This document shows positions 1-7,602 of a stretch of DNA of 43,114 nt, piece by piece. The position numbers were made by a program, and so were the translations under genes. This DNA is from MGBC102946 sp022793145. Lineage in GTDB: Bacteria > Bacillota_I > Bacilli_A > RF39 > UBA660. Location: NCBI GenBank assembly GCA_947426265.1, contig CANEDJ010000009.1:1-43114 (forward strand). Reading direction: 5' to 3'. A model generated the notes under the pieces. It had not been told where the DNA came from and searched no databases. It was given only the letters and a program-made list of their open reading frames with translations. Positions within the stretch are counted from its first letter, which is position 1. Each line of letters opens with the position of its first letter.

Positions 1-53
1 AAATCCCTTTTTCTTAAAATTGAAAATTTGTTCTTGACAAAGGGTACATTTTA
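1..53. repeat. 53-bp inverted repeat, left copy (IR-L)
   Basis: The first 53 bases are the exact reverse complement of the last 53 bases of the window (43062-43114), and identity stops at base 54. In the right copy this sequence codes for the C-terminal part of the HTH protein. Here the same frame read on the minus strand meets a stop shortly upstream, so the left copy is only a fragment of that gene. It could be an assembly-graph junction, a fold-back artefact or a real inverted repeat; the sequence alone cannot decide. Confidence 0.95.
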
Positions 54-194
54 AAAGAAGGATTAAAAGAGGGTCGATTAGAAACAGCAAACCAATTAGT
101 TTTAGCTGGAGTTCCTTTAGAATTAATTGTTAAAGCAACAAAATTAACAGAAGAGCAAATATTAAATTATCGAAAAGAATTTAGTGAACACTAA
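54..194 (+). pseudogene. C-terminal fragment of Rpn-family nuclease (PD-(D/E)XK transposase-like)
   Basis: An open frame from about base 24 ends with TAA at 192-194. From base 54 it reads KEGLKEGRLETANQLVLAG, then a helix around LELIVKATKLTEEQI. The repeated KEG/EGR charged helix followed by a short 'AxxLVLAGVPLELI.KAT.LT.EEI'-type helix is characteristic of the C-terminus of Rpn/YhgA-like recombination-promoting nucleases. The catalytic domain is absent: upstream the frame passes into the inverted repeat and meets a TGA at 21-23. The fragment is either truncated by the rearrangement at base 53 or artificially joined there. Family assignment rests on this tail only. Confidence 0.6.
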
Positions 195-233
195 ATTTTT
201 TTCTTTCAAATTTGTCATAATGTAGAAATGAAA

Positions 234-262
234 TTGCAGATAATAAAAATTTAGTCTATAAT
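234..262 (+). promoter_or_regulatory. Promoter of the YfhO-like gene
   Basis: TTGCAG (234-239), a 17-bp spacer and TATAAT (257-262) match a housekeeping sigma-A promoter. The start codon follows 20 bases downstream with an AAGAGGTGA ribosome binding site. Confidence 0.7.
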
Positions 263-282
263 GAGTAAAGAGGTGACTTGAT

Positions 283-2784
283 ATGAAGAAGAAAGATTTT
301 TTGAATCTGTTTTTCTTAACCGTTTTAGTATTAGGTGTGATTTTCTTTTCTATTTATCCAGATAAATTATTTGGTTCTGTAACAGATTGGGGAAGTCAAC
401 ATACAATGCTACCAGAATATTTTAGAACACTTTTTTATCAAACTGGTGACCTTTTTCCTGATTTTATGATGCATTTAGGCGCAGGGCAAAATATTTATAA
501 TATTTCCTATTATGGTTTTTTGAATCCAATTGTATTACTTTCTTTTTTCTTTCCATTTATAAAAATGATAGACTTTATGACAATTGTATCTATTGGAGAA
601 ATATTATGTAGTGTTTATTTATGTTATTATTGGCTTATGAAAAAAGGCCTTTCTCGTTCTATTACATTTATTTCAACACTTATTTTTACTTGTGCAACTC
701 CTCTTATTTTTCATGCTCATAGGCATATTATGTTTATGAATTATATGCCATTTTTATTGCTTGGTTTAATTGGGGTAGATAAGTATTTTGAAAAAAATAA
801 GCGAAGTCTTATAACTCTTGGCGTATTAGGAATGATTTTAACGAGTTATTATTATAGTATTGGAGGTATTTTAGTACTTATTATTTATGGAGTATATATA
901 TATTTAAAGAATGAAGATCATGTTACAATTAAAAAATTTTTATTAGATGGCATGAAATTCTTATATCCAATTTTTTTAGGAATTGGATTATCTGCAATAT
1001 TATTGATCCCAACAGCTTATGTTATTTTAAATGGAAGAAGTGGAGGAAAAGAGCCAATTGCATTGACAAAATTATTCATTCCTCATTTTGATATTAATGC
1101 ACTTGTTTATAGTTCTTATTCTATTGGATTATCAGCCATTTCGATATTTGCTTTATTTCATACTTTTTTAACAAAGAAAAAAGAAAAAATTTTTTTAGGG
1201 ATTTCTTTATTTACAATTTTATCAATTCCATTTATTATGTATGCCTTAAATGGAATGTTATATGTAAGAGCAAAAGTATTGATTCCTTTTTTACCTCTTT
1301 TTGTTTTATTAATCAGCTTTCTTTTATGTGATTTGGAACAAAAAAGATCAAATATTAAATTGGAAATTGTCGTTCTTACTTTATTTGCTTTTTTTTGGGC
1401 ATGGAGAGGCTATCATCAAAACTGGTTTTTTGTTGATCTAGGTTTTACTTTTTTGTTTTTATATGCTTATTATAGATGGCAAAAAAAACTTTTGTATATG
1501 CTTCCTATTGGAATTTTATCAATAGGTATGGTAATTGTTGCAAATCATGGAGAAAATTATGAATTGAAAGATAATTATAATAGAGTTTTTAATAGCGAAA
1601 AAATGGATTCTATTAAAAATGTTATTGAAAAAGATAAAGGCTTTTATCGTTTTAATGACTTAACAGATACATTACTTACTTCTAATAAGGTATATCATCC
1701 TCGCTATTATTCTAGCTCTTTATATTCTTCTACATTTCATCAACCTTATAAAGATTTCTTTTACAATAAAATGGGAAATGCAGATACTTATCGTAATCGA
1801 TTAGTAACTTCTTCTTCTAATAACATCTTTTTTCAAACTTTGATGAATGTAAAATATGTGTTTGCAAAAATTGGAGAGCAGCCAGCTGGATATGAATTGG
1901 TAGAACAAAATGGAGAATATGGAATTTACAAAAATGATAATGTATATCCACTTGGCTATGTTACTACAAATATTTATCAGAAATCATTTTATGATACATT
2001 AAAATATCCATATAATATGGAATTATTAATGAATGGGGTAGTTGTAGAAAACCAAGGTGGAAATTCTTTTTCAAGTGATATAGAGAAATATGAAATAGAA
2101 TATCCTTCTGCTATCGATGGATTAGAAGTAATTAAAACTGATAGGGGATATACTGTAACAGCTAAGAGAAATATAACTTTTGATATTCCTTTAAAAGAGA
2201 TAGTAAGAGATAATCAAATTTTAATGATTAAATTTAGGGTCGATAAGTCTCAAAGTTGTAAAAAAGGTGATCTATCAATTGCAATTAATCAAATATCAAA
2301 TAAACTTACTTGCAAACAATGGATGTATCATAATGAAAATTATGATTTTGAATATGCTATTTCAGGAAAAGAAATAGATCATCTTTCTGTTTATATGAGT
2401 AAAGGTACTTTTGAAATCGTTGATATAGAAACTTATATACTAGATTATCAAACTTTCAAAAACAATTCAAAAGCAGTAGATTCAATGATCGTAGATTTGA
2501 AGAAAACGAAAGGGGATCAGATTTCTGGTGTAATTGATGTATCTGAAAGTGGACATTTTATTTTATCCGTTCCTTATGATGAAGCCTTCCAAATTAAAGT
2601 AGATGGAAAAAAACAGGAATTTTCTAAAGTTAATGATGTATTTATTGGTTTTCCATTAGAAAAAGGAAAACATAACATAGAAATTACATATAGAGCGCCA
2701 TGGAAAAATATGGGGATTACAGTTAGTATCTTTTCACTTTTATTATTTGGAATTATGATTTATATTGATAAGAAGCGAAAATAA
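283..2784 (+). CDS. yfhO: YfhO family polytopic membrane protein (GT-C-like)
   Basis: An 833-residue membrane protein with about 12 hydrophobic segments in the first 430 residues, then a long extracytoplasmic region and a final membrane helix near 808-826. Length, the early extracytoplasmic loop with DWGSQH and PEYFRTLFYQTGDLFPDF, and the C-terminal beta-rich part ending in a hydrophobic helix and basic tail fit the YfhO family. In Bacillus subtilis YfhO works with CsbB and GtcA to add sugars to teichoic acids from undecaprenyl-linked donors; a similar role here is inferred. It stands alone, with its own promoter and a terminator at its 3' end. No CsbB or GtcA homologue lies beside it, so its partner enzyme would be elsewhere. 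Confidence 0.85.
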   Translation: MKKKDFLNLFFLTVLVLGVIFFSIYPDKLFGSVTDWGSQHTMLPEYFRTLFYQTGDLFPDFMMHLGAGQNIYNISYYGFLNPIVLLSFFFPFIKMIDFMTIVSIGEILCSVYLCYYWLMKKGLSRSITFISTLIFTCATPLIFHAHRHIMFMNYMPFLLLGLIGVDKYFEKNKRSLITLGVLGMILTSYYYSIGGILVLIIYGVYIYLKNEDHVTIKKFLLDGMKFLYPIFLGIGLSAILLIPTAYVILNGRSGGKEPIALTKLFIPHFDINALVYSSYSIGLSAISIFALFHTFLTKKKEKIFLGISLFTILSIPFIMYALNGMLYVRAKVLIPFLPLFVLLISFLLCDLEQKRSNIKLEIVVLTLFAFFWAWRGYHQNWFFVDLGFTFLFLYAYYRWQKKLLYMLPIGILSIGMVIVANHGENYELKDNYNRVFNSEKMDSIKNVIEKDKGFYRFNDLTDTLLTSNKVYHPRYYSSSLYSSTFHQPYKDFFYNKMGNADTYRNRLVTSSSNNIFFQTLMNVKYVFAKIGEQPAGYELVEQNGEYGIYKNDNVYPLGYVTTNIYQKSFYDTLKYPYNMELLMNGVVVENQGGNSFSSDIEKYEIEYPSAIDGLEVIKTDRGYTVTAKRNITFDIPLKEIVRDNQILMIKFRVDKSQSCKKGDLSIAINQISNKLTCKQWMYHNENYDFEYAISGKEIDHLSVYMSKGTFEIVDIETYILDYQTFKNNSKAVDSMIVDLKKTKGDQISGVIDVSESGHFILSVPYDEAFQIKVDGKKQEFSKVNDVFIGFPLEKGKHNIEITYRAPWKNMGITVSIFSLLLFGIMIYIDKKRK

Positions 2785-2798
2785 AGCTTCTTTTTTTT
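2771..2798 (+). terminator. Rho-independent terminator after yfhO
   Basis: AGAAGC (2771-2776) pairs with GCTTCT (2786-2791) and is followed by a run of T. The TAA stop of the upstream gene (2782-2784) lies in the hairpin loop. Confidence 0.8.
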
Positions 2799-2801
2799 GT
2801 G

Positions 2802-2815
2802 CGAAAAAATGTTCG
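2802..2815 (+). promoter_or_regulatory. Putative LexA (DinR) operator
   Basis: CGAAAAAATGTTCG matches the Gram-positive SOS box CGAACATATGTTCG at 12 of 14 positions. It sits 8 bp upstream of the -35 box of the dinB-like gene, so that gene is probably DNA-damage induced. No lexA gene is in the window. Confidence 0.6.
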
Positions 2816-2823
2816 TATTGAGA

Positions 2824-2852
2824 TTTACAAATAGAATATAGACTGTTATAAT
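2824..2852 (+). promoter_or_regulatory. Promoter of the dinB-like gene
   Basis: TTTACA (2824-2829), 17-bp spacer, TATAAT (2847-2852). The start codon lies 15 bases further, with a GGTGAT ribosome binding site close to the transcript start. Confidence 0.75.
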
Positions 2853-2867
2853 AAATATGGTGATATC

Positions 2868-4076
2868 ATGGAAAGGATTATTTTTCATATTGATGTAAAC
2901 AATGCCTTTTTATCTTGGTCAGCAATTGATTTATTAAATAAAGGATACAAATATGATATTCGAAATAGTTATGCTGTTATTGGAGGCGATGAGGAAGCAA
3001 GGCATGGAATTGTGTTGGCTAAGTCCAATGCAGCTAAAAAAATGGGGATTAAAACAGCAGAAACGTTATATAGTGCAAGAAAAAAATGTCCAGCACTTCG
3101 AGTATATCCTTCTAATTATTCCTTTTATGCAGAAATGTCAAAAAGATTATTTGAATTATTAAGTAAATATTCTCCAGATATTGAAGTGGCATCTATTGAT
3201 GAATGTTATTTAGATTATGGAAAAGTTAAAAATTTGTATGGAGAAGAATATGAATTTGCAAAGAAAATTCAAAAAGAAATATATGATACTTTAGGGTTTA
3301 CTGTAAATATAGGGATAGCTAATAACAAGCTTTGTGCAAAAATGGCTTCTGACTTTTCAAAACCCTATAAAATTCATACTCTTTATAAAGAAGAAATTGA
3401 AACAAAAATGTGGCCTCTATTAGTAGATGAATTATTTGGAATAGGGAAGAAGACTGCTCCTAAATTACATCAGTTAGGAATTCATACTATTTATGATCTA
3501 GCTCATTTTGATTCAAAAAAATTAGAATATTATTTTAAAAATCAAGCAATTCATATGATCCATTTAGCGAATGGAATGGATGATAGTCCGGTTGTGAGTG
3601 AAGTGTCGACACCTGAAAGCATTGGCAATGAAATTACTTTAGATAAAGATATATCAAATAGAGTGGAACTATGTAATTGCTTGTTGGGTCTTTCTGAAAA
3701 TGTAGCTCTTCGTCTTAGAAGGCAAAAAAAATATGCTTATGTCATAGCAGTTATTTTAAAAGATAAGTATTTTAGGAGAACTTCTCATCAAAAAAAATTA
3801 AAAAATGCAACAAATATTACATCTGAGATCTATGAAGTGGCATGTAGTATTTTAAATGAAATGGAATGTGATTCTGTTCGTTTAATTGGGATTCGGTTAG
3901 ATCAATTAGGAGATATTTCTAATCATCAAGTTTCATTATTTGAAGATATCAAAGAAAGAGAAGAACATAGTGAATTGGATCAAACTGTAGATGAATTAAA
4001 AAGTAAATTTGGAATTTCTGTGATAAAAAAAGCCTCTTTAATGGAACAAAAGATTGACAAAAAATATTTAAAATAA
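2868..4076 (+). CDS. dinB: Y-family DNA polymerase (DinB/Pol IV type)
   Basis: A 402-residue translesion DNA polymerase. The first catalytic aspartate is in FHIDVNNAF (D9). The second acidic pair is in VASIDECYLDY (D111, E112), the hallmark SIDE motif of the UmuC/DinB palm. F14 sits at the steric-gate position that excludes ribonucleotides. A thumb segment with helix-hairpin-helix character (LFGIGKKTAPKLHQLGI) and a little-finger domain complete the usual order. The C-terminus lacks a clear QLxLF beta-clamp motif, but 'VSLFEDI' near residue 365 could serve as one. It is transcribed alone from a promoter overlapped by a LexA-like box, fitting SOS control. Whether it is DinB proper or a UmuC-like relative cannot be settled by eye. 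Confidence 0.9.
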   Translation: MERIIFHIDVNNAFLSWSAIDLLNKGYKYDIRNSYAVIGGDEEARHGIVLAKSNAAKKMGIKTAETLYSARKKCPALRVYPSNYSFYAEMSKRLFELLSKYSPDIEVASIDECYLDYGKVKNLYGEEYEFAKKIQKEIYDTLGFTVNIGIANNKLCAKMASDFSKPYKIHTLYKEEIETKMWPLLVDELFGIGKKTAPKLHQLGIHTIYDLAHFDSKKLEYYFKNQAIHMIHLANGMDDSPVVSEVSTPESIGNEITLDKDISNRVELCNCLLGLSENVALRLRRQKKYAYVIAVILKDKYFRRTSHQKKLKNATNITSEIYEVACSILNEMECDSVRLIGIRLDQLGDISNHQVSLFEDIKEREEHSELDQTVDELKSKFGISVIKKASLMEQKIDKKYLK

Positions 4077-4097
4077 AAAGTAATTTCTAGCTTTTTA

Positions 4098-4127
4098 TTG
4101 TAGTATTTTGGTTGTTTTTGATATAAT
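4098..4127 (+). promoter_or_regulatory. Promoter of the isochorismatase-fold gene and tex
   Basis: TTGTAG (4098-4103), 18-bp spacer, TATAAT (4122-4127). This puts the transcript start near 4134, which excludes the upstream TTG and ATG start candidates and favours ATG at 4153. Confidence 0.55.
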
Positions 4128-4152
4128 GATAATAGGTGAATGGGTGGTAAGA

Positions 4153-4638
4153 ATGAAAAAAGCATTATTAATATTAGATTTAGAAAAGGCATTTATGAAT
4201 GGATATACAGATGACTTGTCAATAAAAATAGAAGATTATGTGGCTAGCACTTATTATGATAATATTGTAGTTGGAAAATTTGTGAATCATTTGGATAGCA
4301 TTTTTGTAAAACGTTTAGGAAATAATAAATGTCTTGATAAAGAAGATTGTGTTTTAAATATCCATTTATCAAAACCTTATGTAGTTATGGAGAGAACAGC
4401 TTATACTATGTATACAGAAGAATTGGATTCTTATTTAAGAGAAAATAAAATTAAATATGTTTACTTATGTGGAGTAGATACAGATAGAAGTGTTTATAAG
4501 ACTGCTTTAGATTTATTAGAGCGTGGTTATTATGTATACGTTATTAAAAGTTTGTGCAGGAGTAGTGCTGGAACGAGATACCATGATATGGGAATTGGTT
4601 TATTAGAGCGACAAATTGGAAAAGATTATGTGATATAG
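4153..4638 (+). CDS. Isochorismatase-fold protein with degenerate active site
   Basis: 161 residues counted from ATG 4153. The Rossmann-like core is recognisable: LLILDLEKAF at the N-terminus carries the usual first aspartate (D9), and YLCGVDTDRSVYKTALDLLERGY is the family's nucleophile-strand motif. Known members have Cys in the 'GV.TD.CV..TA' block; here that position is Ser113. The family lysine before the 'SAF' block is also not evident, since the segment reads VVMERTAY. The protein may therefore be a binding or regulatory relative, or use serine, rather than a normal cysteine hydrolase. It is 14 bp upstream of tex and probably co-transcribed. Cellular role unknown. Confidence 0.7.
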   Translation: MKKALLILDLEKAFMNGYTDDLSIKIEDYVASTYYDNIVVGKFVNHLDSIFVKRLGNNKCLDKEDCVLNIHLSKPYVVMERTAYTMYTEELDSYLRENKIKYVYLCGVDTDRSVYKTALDLLERGYYVYVIKSLCRSSAGTRYHDMGIGLLERQIGKDYVI

Positions 4639-4652
4639 TTAGGAGAATCTTG

Positions 4653-6800
4653 ATGAATGAGACGATTATAAAAGAAATTAGTGAAGAATTAAAAGTAAAA
4701 ATAGGACAAGTTGAGGCAACTTTAAAATTATTAGAGGATGGAAATACCATTCCTTTTATTGCACGTTACCGAAAAGAAGCAACAGGAAATTTGGATGAAG
4801 AACAAATTAGAAAGATATCTGAAGTTTATACTTATCAGGTGAATTTGTTAAAACGAAAAGAAGATGTGATTAGATTAATTGAAGAAAAAGGATTATTGAC
4901 TGAAGAATTGAAAAGTCAAATTTTGAGTGCCAATAAATTAGTAGAAGTAGAAGATTTATATAGACCATATAAAGAGAAAAAGAAGACCAAAGCAACTGAG
5001 GCAATAAAAAATGGGTTAGAGCCCCTTGCTCAAAAAATTATGAGTTTTCCTGTAGAGGGAAGTTTAGAAGTTTTAGCGAAGCCTTATCTAAGTGAGGCTG
5101 TAAAAGATATAGAAAGTGCTTTAGAGGGAGCTGGATTTATAATTGCTGAGTGGATTAGTGATAATGCTAGTTACCGAAAATATATCAGAACCAATAGTTA
5201 TTTATATGGAGAACTTTTAACATCTAAGAAAAAAACAGCAGAAGATCCAGACCTTACTTATTCTATGTATTATGACTTTAAAGAAGCAGTAAAACAAATA
5301 AAAGCTCATCGTATTTTAGCGATTAATCGAGCAGAAAATGAAAAAGTATTAACTGTTACTTTAAAGGTAGATGAAGATAAGTTTATAGATTATTTAAGGA
5401 ACAAACTGATTAAAAATGATCATTCATTTGTAGTATCTATTGTAGAAACAGCGATCAAAGACAGTTATAAAAGATTAATCGCTCCTTCCATTGAGAGAGA
5501 AATTAGAAGCGAATTAACAGAGAAAGCAAGTGAAATCGCAATCGATAACTTTGGCAAAAATTTAGAAAATTTATTATTACAACCTCCAATGAAAGATAAA
5601 ATGGTTTTAGGGTTTGACCCTGCTTATCGTACAGGATGTAAATTAGCGGTTATTGAACCAACTGGGAAAAAAGTTGCTATTAAAGTAATTTATCCTCATG
5701 AACCAAAAAACTTGTATGAAGAAAGTAAAAAGATAGTATTAGAATTGATTTATAAATATAAAATTGACATTATTGCGATTGGAAATGGAACTGCAAGTCG
5801 GGAAAGTGAAATGTTTATTGCAGATGTAATTAAGTCTAGTGAGAGGAAAGTAGAATATATTATTGTAAGTGAAGCAGGAGCAAGTGTATATTCTGCAAGT
5901 AAGTTAGCAATTGAAGAATTTCCTGATTTGCATGTAGAAGAAAGAAGTGCAATTAGTATTGGTAGAAGACTTCAGGATCCTCTTGCAGAACTTGTAAAAA
6001 TTGATCCAGAAAGTATAGGAGTAGGATTATATCAGCATGATGTTCCTGATAAAAGATTAAAAGAAGTTTTAGATTTTGTTGTTGAAAAAGCTGTAAATTT
6101 AGTTGGTGTCAATATTAATACAGCAAGTGCATTTTTACTAAAATATGTTTCAGGAATTACGAAAAAGAATATTGAAAAAATTATTGCTTATAGAGAAGAA
6201 AACGGAAGAATTAATTCAAGAGAGGAATTAAAGAAATCTAAAATTTTGAGTGATAAAACATATGAACAAGCCATAGGCTTTTTAAGGGTAGTAGATGGCG
6301 TTAATCCATTAGATGTAACTGGTATTCATCCTGAAAGTTATAATATTACTTTAGAGCTATTACAGCTAGTAAATTCTAAAATAGAAGATATTGGAACAGA
6401 AAAGCTAGTTTCTTTGTTAGAAAAAGTAAATGTAGAGGAAACAGCGAAAGAATTAAATACAGATATTTATACTTTAGAGGATATTATGAATTCCTTAAAG
6501 AAACCAAATCGAGATCCTAGAGACGAAATGCCAAAGCCAATTTTAAAAAGTGATATTTTGCACTTAGAAGATTTAAAAGTGGGAATGAAATTACAAGGAA
6601 CAGTAAGAAATGTTGCTCCATTTGGAGTATTTATTGATATTGGTCTTAAAAATGATGGACTTGCTCATATTTCTAAATTGGCATCTCATTATGTAAAAGA
6701 TCCAATGGATGTTGTTAGTGTTGGAGATATTGTAGATTGCTATGTTGATGAAATTTTATTAGAAAAAAAGAAAGTTTCTCTTTCTTTAATTGAACCATAG
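4653..6800 (+). CDS. tex: Tex transcription accessory / S1 RNA-binding protein
   Basis: A 715-residue cytoplasmic nucleic-acid-binding protein. In order: N-terminal helical region with IPFIARYRKEATGNLDE, a typical Tex signature (about 35-50); a YqgF-like RNase H-fold domain beginning MVLGFDPAYRTGCKLAV (about 317-333); a helix-hairpin-helix region with GVGLYQHDV and VNINTASAFLLKYVSGI (about 455-500); and a C-terminal S1 domain with GTVRNVAPFGVFIDIG (about 650-665). Length and order match the family. Tex is implicated in transcription and RNA metabolism in several bacteria. ATG 4653 is preferred to TTG 4650 because AGGAGA lies six bases upstream. The next gene's ribosome binding site begins at this stop codon, indicating an operon. 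Confidence 0.95.
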   Translation: MNETIIKEISEELKVKIGQVEATLKLLEDGNTIPFIARYRKEATGNLDEEQIRKISEVYTYQVNLLKRKEDVIRLIEEKGLLTEELKSQILSANKLVEVEDLYRPYKEKKKTKATEAIKNGLEPLAQKIMSFPVEGSLEVLAKPYLSEAVKDIESALEGAGFIIAEWISDNASYRKYIRTNSYLYGELLTSKKKTAEDPDLTYSMYYDFKEAVKQIKAHRILAINRAENEKVLTVTLKVDEDKFIDYLRNKLIKNDHSFVVSIVETAIKDSYKRLIAPSIEREIRSELTEKASEIAIDNFGKNLENLLLQPPMKDKMVLGFDPAYRTGCKLAVIEPTGKKVAIKVIYPHEPKNLYEESKKIVLELIYKYKIDIIAIGNGTASRESEMFIADVIKSSERKVEYIIVSEAGASVYSASKLAIEEFPDLHVEERSAISIGRRLQDPLAELVKIDPESIGVGLYQHDVPDKRLKEVLDFVVEKAVNLVGVNINTASAFLLKYVSGITKKNIEKIIAYREENGRINSREELKKSKILSDKTYEQAIGFLRVVDGVNPLDVTGIHPESYNITLELLQLVNSKIEDIGTEKLVSLLEKVNVEETAKELNTDIYTLEDIMNSLKKPNRDPRDEMPKPILKSDILHLEDLKVGMKLQGTVRNVAPFGVFIDIGLKNDGLAHISKLASHYVKDPMDVVSVGDIVDCYVDEILLEKKKVSLSLIEP

Positions 6801-6812
6801 AGGAGGAAAAAT

Positions 6813-7328
6813 ATGGCAGAAAGTTTAGTACAATCGTTTTTGGATTTGTTCAGTGGTTTTGTTGATATGCCTTTTGGAAAAGAACTTATCATTTTTGTGA
6901 TTTCACTAATGCCAATTTTGGAGCTTCGTGGAGGACTACTTGCAGCATCACTTTTAAATATGAATCCAATTACAAGCTTTATTATTTGTTTCATTGGAAA
7001 TATTCTTCCAATTCCATTTATTTTATGGTTTATTACACCTATTTTTGATAGGCTTAAAAAAACAAAACATTTATCAAAATTAGTCAATAAAATAGAAGCC
7101 AAAGCAAATTCTAAAAAAGAGCAAATAGAAAAAAGACAATTTTGGGGCTTGTTACTTTTTGTAGGAATTCCACTTCCAGGCACAGGTGCTTGGACAGGTT
7201 CTTTAATTGCTTCTTTGGTTGGAATGAACAAAAAGAAATCACTTTTAGCAGCAATTCTGGGCGTTATATTAGCAGGGATCATAATGATGTTATTATCATT
7301 TGGAGTGTTAAAAGGAATAATAGGTTAA
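6813..7328 (+). CDS. Small multidrug-export-like membrane protein (COG2426)
   Basis: A 171-residue integral membrane protein with about four hydrophobic segments. It carries two conserved blocks of the COG2426 family: PILELRGGLLAASLL (about residues 33-47) and FVGIPLPGTGAWTGSLIASLVGM (about 116-138), the second being a re-entrant Pro/Gly-rich segment. A charged cytoplasmic stretch (KLVNKIEAKANSKKEQIEKR) separates the halves. The family is labelled small multidrug export protein, but transport has not been firmly shown, so substrate is unknown. A strong GAGGAGG site overlaps the tex stop region, so it is translated from the same transcript. Confidence 0.8.
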   Translation: MAESLVQSFLDLFSGFVDMPFGKELIIFVISLMPILELRGGLLAASLLNMNPITSFIICFIGNILPIPFILWFITPIFDRLKKTKHLSKLVNKIEAKANSKKEQIEKRQFWGLLLFVGIPLPGTGAWTGSLIASLVGMNKKKSLLAAILGVILAGIIMMLLSFGVLKGIIG

Positions 7329-7355
7329 AAACTAGCATTTCTTTTTTTGTTTTGA

Positions 7356-7361
7356 TATAAT
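7356..7361 (+). promoter_or_regulatory. -10 box before the 7378 two-gene unit
   Basis: TATAAT at 7356-7361 in a T-rich stretch after the COG2426 gene; no good -35 box is seen. An AAGAAGGTGAT ribosome binding site precedes ATG 7378. Confidence 0.45.
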
Positions 7362-7377
7362 AAAAGAAGGTGATAGT

Positions 7378-7602
7378 ATGGAGCAAGCTCTTAAAAATCA
7401 ATATTATGATTTAATTGAAAATAAAGATTATGATACGTTAGCATTGATAAATTCTATTTTTAGTGAATTTGATACATTATTACTTATGAATCGTGGAAAA
7501 AATCAAACAGAAAAATTTTTGAATTTAATTTCTGTGTTAGAATTTACAGAAGAAACTTTATATAATCAAATGAAACAAGATATTCAAAATGGGGTATTTT
7601 AA
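7378..7602 (+). CDS. Small acidic helical protein, partner of the HExxH protein
   Basis: 74 residues, predicted soluble and alpha-helical, rich in Asn, Glu and Leu, with no signal peptide. I do not recognise the family. It has a GGTGAT ribosome binding site. Its TAA stop shares its last base with the ATG of the next gene (TAATG at 7600-7604), so the two are translationally coupled and probably act together, for example as a metalloprotease and its small partner. Function unknown. Confidence 0.75.
   Translation: MEQALKNQYYDLIENKDYDTLALINSIFSEFDTLLLMNRGKNQTEKFLNLISVLEFTEETLYNQMKQDIQNGVF

Noticed and set aside
4108..4152. Earlier start for the isochorismatase-fold gene at 4108 or 4126
   Set aside because: These codons lie in or before the TATAAT box at 4122-4127, upstream of the expected transcript start.
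6740..7282. 180-codon open frame on the minus strand opposite the COG2426 gene
   Set aside because: It overlaps the tex end and the whole COG2426 gene, has no ribosome binding site or recognisable motif, and the plus-strand gene has clear family motifs.
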